Shown here piece after piece: positions 58,761 to 64,000 of a stretch of DNA of 64,000 bases (its first letter is position 1; each line of letters begins with the position of its first letter). The stretch is taken from contig DASPVO010000001.1 in NCBI GenBank assembly GCA_035622335.1, positions 41,975 through 105,974 on the forward strand, in the 5' to 3' direction. A model generated the notes under the pieces. That model was not told the DNA's origin and did not search any database. It saw nothing but the letters and a program-made list of their open reading frames with translations. Made by a program: the position numbers and the translations under genes. This stretch comes from DATJAJ01 sp035622335. GTDB taxonomy: Archaea > Thermoproteota > Nitrososphaeria > Nitrososphaerales > Gagatemarchaeaceae.

Positions 58761-59198
58761 TCAGCTCTCTACTTTCTTCTTGAGGTTCTCTGTTATCTGC
58801 TTGACGTACTTGTCTGCGGCTCCGCCCAGGAGCCTCGCTCCCACGCTCGCGAGAAGGCCTCCAACGTTCGCCTCGGTCTTCCACCTGGCCAGCGACCCCT
58901 TTCCCTTGTCCTCCAGCGTGATCTCCATCGCCATGTCAACAGAGCTCTGGAGGCCCTGGCCGTGCCCCACGAGCTTTGCGAACTCGTCCTGGCGCTTCTC
59001 CACTACCTCGAAGTTCATGCTGACGCTTCCCTTCACGTACGATAGCCCAACCTTCGACTTCACCGAGAAGTGGTCTCTGTCCTTGACCTTCGACTCCTCT
59101 ACGTCGGGGAGTATGGATATCACTGAAGGGGGGTCGGTCACGAACCTGTAGAACTTCTGCCGGGAGGCTTTGGATTCGATTGTTCCTTCGAACTTCAG
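58761..59198 (-). CDS. CoxG/SRPBCC family protein of the Mo hydroxylase operon, apparent CTG start
   Basis: 145 residues from CTG 59198, which overlaps the stop of the 2Fe-2S subunit as CTGA. Starting at the first GTG (59141) would delete KFEGTIESKASRQKFYRFVT, the normal CoxG N terminus. The later part carries DPPSVISILPDVEE, LSYVKGSVSMNFEVV and NVGGLLASVGARLLGGAADK. In CO-dehydrogenase-type operons CoxG anchors the enzyme to the membrane. Confidence 0.85.
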   Translation of the reverse strand: MKFEGTIESKASRQKFYRFVTDPPSVISILPDVEESKVKDRDHFSVKSKVGLSYVKGSVSMNFEVVEKRQDEFAKLVGHGQGLQSSVDMAMEITLEDKGKGSLARWKTEANVGGLLASVGARLLGGAADKYVKQITENLKKKVES

Positions 59199-59743
59199 GG
59201 GTTGTCACCTGGGCCGCCAGACCAGGTAGGTTTCTCGGAGAGACGCCGCTGCTCTACCCTGAAGGAAGTAGCACCACGCTTCTTCAGCTTGGACGCGTAC
59301 TTCACCGAGTCGATTATCTTCACATAGCCCGTGCACCTGCAGAGGTTGCCCGACAGCGCTCTCCTGATCTCCGTCTCCGTGGGCTCCGGATTGTCCTTCA
59401 AGAGTTGGCATGCGGTTACTATCATCCCTGGAGTGCAGAAGCCGCACTGAAGTCCGTGCTTCTCCCAGAACGCGAACTGGACAGGGTCCAGCTGGTCCGT
59501 CGTCCCTATCCCCTCGATAGTCGTCAGCTCAGCCCCGTCTGCCTGTACCGCGAGCACCGTGCAGGACTTGACCGCCCTTCCGTTCATGATTACGGCGCAC
59601 GCTCCGCAGTTCGTCGTGTCGCATCCGACGTGCGTGCCCGTGAGCCCAAGCTTGTCTCGGATAAGGCTCACCAGGAGTGTCCTCGGCTCCACCTCTTCCT
59701 CCACTTGATTCCCGTTTACAATCGCCGAGACGCGTACCGTCAT
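59195..59743 (-). CDS. Molybdenum hydroxylase 2Fe-2S subunit
   Basis: 182 residues. Plant-ferredoxin-type cluster VGCDTTNCGACAVIMNG with a later Cys, and the second cluster LQCGFCTPGMIVTACQLL and CRCTGYVKI, as in CutS/CoxS/xanthine dehydrogenase small subunits. ATG 59743 overlaps the FAD-subunit stop (ATGA). A short C-terminal tail follows the last cluster. Confidence 0.96.
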   Translation of the reverse strand: MTVRVSAIVNGNQVEEEVEPRTLLVSLIRDKLGLTGTHVGCDTTNCGACAVIMNGRAVKSCTVLAVQADGAELTTIEGIGTTDQLDPVQFAFWEKHGLQCGFCTPGMIVTACQLLKDNPEPTETEIRRALSGNLCRCTGYVKIIDSVKYASKLKKRGATSFRVEQRRLSEKPTWSGGPGDNP

Positions 59744-60636
59744 CTCAGCCTCGCCCTCGTTCTCTTCAGAGCCAGCGAAAGCGCCCTCTTGGTCAGTACC
59801 CCAACCATCTCCCGCTTGTACTCGACCGTCCCTCTTAGGTCTGCGACGGGCTGTGAGTCCTCAGCCGCGAGCTCTGCCGCGCTTTCTACGGACGAGGCGC
59901 CTACGCGACCTCCCGTAATCTTCTCCTCTGAACGAAGAGCCCTGATGACTGTCGGACCAACGCCTGTCAAGGCAATCCCGCATTCCTTGCACTGCCCGTC
60001 CTTCCCCAGCGTTAGCGACGCGGCCACCCCGGCGATACCGAAGTCGCCCGCCTGCCTTTCGAGCTTCACGTACGCGCCGTCTTTGTATCTCGCGGTCGGG
60101 ATTCTGATCTCTGAGAGCACCTCCTCCTCGAGCAGCTCGGTCGTGAACGTGTCCTTGAAGAACGTGGTCGCGCTCAAGCTTCTCCTTCCCTTCGGTCCAA
60201 CCGCCTCAAACTGAGACCTGGTCGCAACCATGACCGCAGGCATGTCGTTCGTGGGGTCGGCGTGAGAGACGTTCCCCCCGATGGTGCCCATGTTCCTGAC
60301 CAGCGGGTCGGCAATCTCGGAGGCGCAGTCTCGTAGTATCGGTAGAGACGCTGCGATAAGCTCTGAGGATTCGATTTCAGACATCCTTGTCATGGCCCCT
60401 ATCGAAATGAAACCCGATTCCCGCCTTATGTAGCTCAGCCCTCTGACCCTGCCTATGTCGACCACGTGTGCGGGCGCGACCAGTCTCAGCTTCATCAGCG
60501 GTATGAGGCTCTGGCCTCCCGCTAGGATCTTAGCTTCCCCCTTGTACTTCTCCAGAGTGGCTACCGTCTCCTTGAGAGAAGTGGGGGAGTGGTACTCGAA
60601 TTCTCTGGGATTCAAATTAACTGGGCAGTCGAACAT
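59740..60636 (-). CDS. Molybdenum hydroxylase FAD subunit
   Basis: 298 residues; passes electrons from the 2Fe-2S subunit to the acceptor. FAD motif AKILAGGQSLIPLMKLRL and TIGGNVSHADPTNDMPA (second FAD loop), then the CO-dehydrogenase flavoprotein C-terminal domain. ATG 60636. Divergent from the Mo-binding subunit rather than next to it in one operon, an unusual split of the usual medium-small-large order. Confidence 0.95.
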   Translation of the reverse strand: MFDCPVNLNPREFEYHSPTSLKETVATLEKYKGEAKILAGGQSLIPLMKLRLVAPAHVVDIGRVRGLSYIRRESGFISIGAMTRMSEIESSELIAASLPILRDCASEIADPLVRNMGTIGGNVSHADPTNDMPAVMVATRSQFEAVGPKGRRSLSATTFFKDTFTTELLEEEVLSEIRIPTARYKDGAYVKLERQAGDFGIAGVAASLTLGKDGQCKECGIALTGVGPTVIRALRSEEKITGGRVGASSVESAAELAAEDSQPVADLRGTVEYKREMVGVLTKRALSLALKRTRARLR

Positions 60637-60677
60637 CTGAAGAAAAGTCTTTAGTCGTCAGAGTGCTGGCCTGACCG

Positions 60678-63017
60678 TTGTCTTCGACTCAGGCGGTCCA
60701 GACCCAGACCAAGAGGGAGCCGTCGGTCATAGGGAAGCCGCTCAAGAGGATGGAGGACCCCAAGTTCATCACCGGCTCTGGGAGGTTCATGGACGACATC
60801 AACTTGCCCAACACGCTGCACGCCGTCTTCGTGAGGAGCCTGCAGGCGCACGCCAAGATCGTCAGGTTCGACTTGGAATCGGCCAGGAAGGCCCCTGGCG
60901 TTCGGCTCGCCCTTTCGGGAAAGGACATCGTCGACGAACTCGAGGAGATGCCAACCGTCCCGAGTTGGAGCAAGAAGTCAAAGGCGACCCACAGCCGTGC
61001 CCTCGCAGCAGACGAGGTCAATTTCGCGGGCGAGCCTGTCGCGGTCGTCGTCGCAGACACCGTCGCACAGGCGGAGGATGCGGCCGAGCTGGTGGAGGTC
61101 GAGTACGATCCTCTGCCGGTGGTCTCTGACATGGAGAAGGCACTCGAAGAGGGTTCTCCGAAAGTGCACGAGTACCTTCCCGACAACCTCGGGTTCTACC
61201 AAGAATATTCGTCGGGGAACATCAAGAAGGCCTTCAGGTCGGCTGACAGAACGGTCGAGCTCACTCTAGAGTTCCCCAGACTCAGCGCGACGCCGTTGGA
61301 GCCGAGGGACATCGTCGCTTCCTTCGACAAGGCGAACGACTTCCTGACCGCCTACGTGTCGTGCCAGTCTCCCCACGAGGTCAAGCAGGAGCTAGCAGAG
61401 CGGCTCAGGCTCCCCGAGACCAAGGTGAGGCTCATCGCGCCGGACATGGGAGGTGGTTTCGGCCAGAAGGGCTTCTTCGGAGAGCACGCCGTCGTCTCGC
61501 TGGCTTCGATGAAGCTCGGGAGACCCGTCAAGTGGGTAGAGTCCAGGAGAGAGAACTTGATGTCTGCCACCCATGGCAGAGGGCAGAAGCAGTACGTCAG
61601 TGTCGCGGTGCGGAAGGACGGCAAGATTCTGGGCCTCAAGGTGAAGGTCATCTGCGATGGTGGGGCCTACAGCGACTGGAGCACCTCCATGCCCGACACC
61701 ACCGTCGCGATGTCCTGTGGCGTCTATGACGTCGGAGCGTTCTATGGAGAGGCTATGACGGCGTTCACCAACAAGACACAGATCGGGGCCTACAGGGGGG
61801 CTTCTAGGCCCGAAGCGGCGTACCTCATCGAGAGGACGATCGACACAATCGCGCGCCAGCTGAAGCTCGACCCCGTCAAGGTCAGGCTGAAGAACTACGT
61901 CCCCAAGAGCAAGTTCCCGTTCAAGTCCGTCGGGGGCCTGACCTATGACAGCGGCGACTACGAAGGAAACATGTCGAAGGCGCTCGAATACGCGAAGTAC
62001 GAAGACATGCGTACGTACCAGAGGGAGGCGAGAGCCAGGGGTCGGCTCGTGGGGATCGGAGTGATAACCTACGTCGAGGTCTGCGGCTTCGGCCCCGGGT
62101 ACCCTCAGACGGCGGCCGTCACCGTCACTCGGAACGGGAGCGTCATAGTCAACAGCGGAACCAACCCTCACGGGCAGGGTCACTGGACGCCGTTCGCCCA
62201 GATCGTATCCGAGGAGCTCGGAGTCGAACCCAATGACGTCGCGGTCCTCTTCGGTGACACCGCGGCCCTCCCTTGGAACAGCATCACCGCGGGAAGCAGG
62301 TCGGCTGTGGTCGGGGGGACAGCGGTTCTCCTGGCCACGCGCAAGGTCAGGGACAAGATGGGCAGAATCGCGGCGAAGATGATGGGTGTCAGAAGCGAGC
62401 AGATGCTCTTCAGGGATGGGAAGGTGATCAGTCCTACGACCGGAAAGAGCGTGGTGTTTGAAGAAGTCGCCGAGAAGGCGTACGAACCCGACGAGCTCCC
62501 CACTGGAATGGAGGCGACGCTCTATGAATACTGCGCTTACGCCCCGCCGGACAACGTCTTCCCGTTCGGTACCCATCTGGCGATGGTTGACGTCGACAGG
62601 GAGACGGGGAAGGTCAAGATCCTGAAGTACGTCGCGGTCGACGACGTTGGTAAGGTCTTGAACCCCTTGATAGTCGAAGGACAGGTCCAGGGTGGCGCGC
62701 TCCAAGGCATCTCCCAGGCGCTGCTGGAAGAGATAGTCTACGACGAGAACGGCCAGCTGCTGACCGCGACTCTTTCCGACTACCTGATACCATCCACCGA
62801 CACAGCGCCCACTATAGAATGCTACAGAACGGAGACTCCCTCTCCCAACAACCCCCTCGGTCTGAAGGGGGTCGGCGAAGCTGGCACTATCGCAGCCACG
62901 CCGGTAATCGCCAACGCGGTCGAGGATGCGTTAACACCCTACCACGCGTTCGTGGAGAAACTCCCTCTCACTCCGTCATACGTCTGGTCGCTGATGAAGG
63001 GTCGAGAGTCGCGTTAG
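60678..63017 (+). CDS. Molybdenum hydroxylase Mo-binding large subunit
   Basis: 779 residues. Aldehyde-oxidase/xanthine-dehydrogenase domain, then the Moco domain: APDMGGGFGQKGFFGEH, IGAYRGASRPEAAYLIER, GTNPHGQGHWT and the catalytic Glu in LKGVGEAGTIAATP. It lacks the AYXCSFR loop of form I CO dehydrogenase, having AYRGASR instead, so CO is not a safe substrate; aldehyde, purine or aromatic substrates are possible. TTG 60678 lies about 26 nt after a CTTTAGTC box. Confidence 0.95.
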   Translation: MSSTQAVQTQTKREPSVIGKPLKRMEDPKFITGSGRFMDDINLPNTLHAVFVRSLQAHAKIVRFDLESARKAPGVRLALSGKDIVDELEEMPTVPSWSKKSKATHSRALAADEVNFAGEPVAVVVADTVAQAEDAAELVEVEYDPLPVVSDMEKALEEGSPKVHEYLPDNLGFYQEYSSGNIKKAFRSADRTVELTLEFPRLSATPLEPRDIVASFDKANDFLTAYVSCQSPHEVKQELAERLRLPETKVRLIAPDMGGGFGQKGFFGEHAVVSLASMKLGRPVKWVESRRENLMSATHGRGQKQYVSVAVRKDGKILGLKVKVICDGGAYSDWSTSMPDTTVAMSCGVYDVGAFYGEAMTAFTNKTQIGAYRGASRPEAAYLIERTIDTIARQLKLDPVKVRLKNYVPKSKFPFKSVGGLTYDSGDYEGNMSKALEYAKYEDMRTYQREARARGRLVGIGVITYVEVCGFGPGYPQTAAVTVTRNGSVIVNSGTNPHGQGHWTPFAQIVSEELGVEPNDVAVLFGDTAALPWNSITAGSRSAVVGGTAVLLATRKVRDKMGRIAAKMMGVRSEQMLFRDGKVISPTTGKSVVFEEVAEKAYEPDELPTGMEATLYEYCAYAPPDNVFPFGTHLAMVDVDRETGKVKILKYVAVDDVGKVLNPLIVEGQVQGGALQGISQALLEEIVYDENGQLLTATLSDYLIPSTDTAPTIECYRTETPSPNNPLGLKGVGEAGTIAATPVIANAVEDALTPYHAFVEKLPLTPSYVWSLMKGRESR

Positions 63018-64000
63018 GCGACGGCGGCCTTCGACCATCGCCTCGAGTTTCTCTCTACCACCCGTAGGGCGTTCCTCCAAGCCATTTTCTCGATGTCCTC
63101 CCTCCTCATGCCCCTCTTCATGAGCTCACTCCAGAGATTCGCGACCTCCTCGACGTTCTTCAGTCCTTCGGGGAGGCTGCTCGTCCCGAGAAAATCGGAA
63201 CCCAGAGCGAGAACGCCGGGTCCGAACTCATCGTAAACGTGCATGACGTGGTCGGCGAGCCGCTGGACAGACGGCCTGTCCCCTATCGTTGACGAAATGA
63301 AGTCGAAGCCCATGACCCCACCCTTCCTTGACAGCAATGCGATCTGCTCGTCGTCTGCGTTTCTGACGTGGTCTTTCACGCTTCTCGAATTTGCGTGACT
63401 GAAGATCGGGGGGAGCTTTGTCATCCGCATCAGCTCCATCGAGGCCTTCTTGCTCGAGTGGGCCATGTCCATTATGACTCCGATCTCGTTGGCTCGGGCT
63501 ACGAGTTCCTCCCCGTCTCCGGTCAGGCCATAGTCCTTCTTCGACATGCACGATGCAGAGTACCTGTTGTCGTAGTTCCAGGTGAGGTGCAAGGACCTGA
63601 CTCCCAGGCGGAAGAAGAGCCACAGGTCATCCAAGTCTTCTAGCGGTTCGGAACCCTCGAGAGAGATGAGCAGTCCGGTCTTTCTTAACCTCCAGAGGGC
63701 CGACAGCTCTCGGGCCGTCTCCACTCCCATGAGGGACTTTCTGTGCAAGCTCAGAATGTTCCTGTAAATCTTGAGCTGCTCTAGAGCCTGCGCCTTCGCC
63801 ATGCTCATGGACGTGACCGTGCTTTCCGGCTTCGTCTGGTACATCCGAGCGAGATGTTCGGCCCGTCTCGGCTCGACGGTTCTGGAGAGCGGGGCAACCG
63901 AGGCAAAAACTAGTTTTACGTTTGAGCGCCTGTACTTCGGTATGTCGACGTGGCGCCCCCTCTGGTCGACGGAGAAATCCTTCGGCCCGAACCCTAGTCC
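63014..64000 (-). CDS. Membrane-dipeptidase-family (M19) hydrolase, N terminus outside the window
   Basis: Zinc dipeptidase/renal-dipeptidase family. The frame runs through the right edge (codons in phase at 64000); at least 328 residues visible. The edge-side part reads DFSVDQRGRHVDIPKYRRS then LVFASVAPLSR, which matches the conserved region after the first metal motif. Later: GLLISLEGSEPLEDLDDLWLF, MDMAHSSKKA and FSHANSRSVKDHVRNADDE with metal His, and VLALGSDFLG. No start is seen. Stop shares TTAG with the Mo subunit. Confidence 0.88.
   Translation of the reverse strand, partial: GLGFGPKDFSVDQRGRHVDIPKYRRSNVKLVFASVAPLSRTVEPRRAEHLARMYQTKPESTVTSMSMAKAQALEQLKIYRNILSLHRKSLMGVETARELSALWRLRKTGLLISLEGSEPLEDLDDLWLFFRLGVRSLHLTWNYDNRYSASCMSKKDYGLTGDGEELVARANEIGVIMDMAHSSKKASMELMRMTKLPPIFSHANSRSVKDHVRNADDEQIALLSRKGGVMGFDFISSTIGDRPSVQRLADHVMHVYDEFGPGVLALGSDFLGTSSLPEGLKNVEEVANLWSELMKRGMRREDIEKMAWRNALRVVERNSRRWSKAAVA

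Noticed and set aside
61392..62705. 437-residue open frame on the minus strand inside the Mo subunit gene
   Set aside because: A high-GC shadow: the plus-strand Mo subunit has all family motifs, while this frame has low-complexity Arg/Gly/Asp-rich sequence and no recognisable domain. Similar shadows (for example 18232-18981 minus, 43930-44814 minus) were left out for the same reason.
60678..63017. Aerobic CO dehydrogenase
   Set aside because: The active-site loop is AYRGASR, not the AYXCSFR of proven CO-oxidising enzymes.
1..64000. Mobile elements, CRISPR arrays, rRNA, phage or integrase genes
   Set aside because: None of the expected proteins, spaced repeats or rRNA motifs was seen anywhere in the window.

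Overview
The window is high-GC archaeal DNA, most likely from a non-ammonia-oxidising member of the Nitrososphaeria/Thermoproteota side of the Archaea (lineage is inference). Signs of an archaeon are TATA boxes about 26-30 nt before start codons that mostly lack a Shine-Dalgarno leader (leaderless genes, often TTG or GTG), pyrB with its regulatory partner pyrI, an archaeal-type S10, TrpB2, a family 5 uracil-DNA glycosylase, a Hef-type helicase, a two-subunit AcnX (phosphomevalonate dehydratase) and a tRNA-Ser that appears to carry two bulge-helix-bulge introns. No rRNA, IS element, CRISPR array or phage gene was seen. Gene density is very high and no gap without a gene exceeds 300 bases.

Layout. 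0-2.6 kb: end-clipped 3-hydroxyacyl-CoA dehydrogenase, a GNAT protein, split tRNA-Ser(UGA), hotdog thioesterase. 2.6-8.2 kb: molybdenum cofactor cluster (moaB, moaC, moaA, moaD, moaE, xdhC-like, mocA-like, moeA). 8.2-10 kb: amidase and a small membrane protein. 10-20.5 kb: the complete de novo UMP pathway (pyrF-E-D-B-I-C on the minus strand, carA-carB on the plus strand) with a Cys-rich winged-helix protein and a possible 33-residue Cys-rich peptide between the two arms. 20.5-25 kb: Nudix, SDR, S10, UDG, aldehyde dehydrogenase. 25-35 kb: three cytosolic solute-binding-like proteins, trpB2 overlapping tryptophan 2,3-dioxygenase, iron alcohol dehydrogenase, AcnX pair, HAD phosphatase, enolase-superfamily enzyme. 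35-41 kb: small zinc and DNA-binding proteins, a membrane-anchored beta-propeller, two UspA proteins, a CBS protein with a hibernation-factor-like tail. 41-47.3 kb: arginine deiminase pathway (permease, ornithine carbamoyltransferase, arginine deiminase, carbamate kinase) and an Amt ammonium transporter. 47.4-58.7 kb: SDR, endonuclease III, MazG-like, class III cyclase with TPRs, acyl-CoA dehydrogenase, CoxG, ABC exporter, pyruvate kinase, Hef helicase. 58.7-64 kb: molybdenum hydroxylase (CoxG, 2Fe-2S, FAD and Mo subunits) and an end-clipped M19 dipeptidase.

How it fits together: the Moco genes can supply the molybdenum hydroxylase at the other end; the arginine deiminase genes make ATP, ammonia and carbamoyl phosphate, with Amt next door; the organism looks heterotrophic (acyl-CoA, amino-acid and aldehyde oxidation).

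The most notable signals are (1) carB, whose frame is broken by a 22-nt segment that folds as a bulge-helix-bulge intron and whose predicted excision exactly restores the conserved protein sequence; (2) genes that seem to start with CTG (three cases) or ATA (one case) inside 4-base stop/start overlaps; (3) the doubly interrupted tRNA-Ser; and (4) three divergent gene pairs 53-57 bp apart with one TATA box at the exact midpoint that could serve both leaderless genes.
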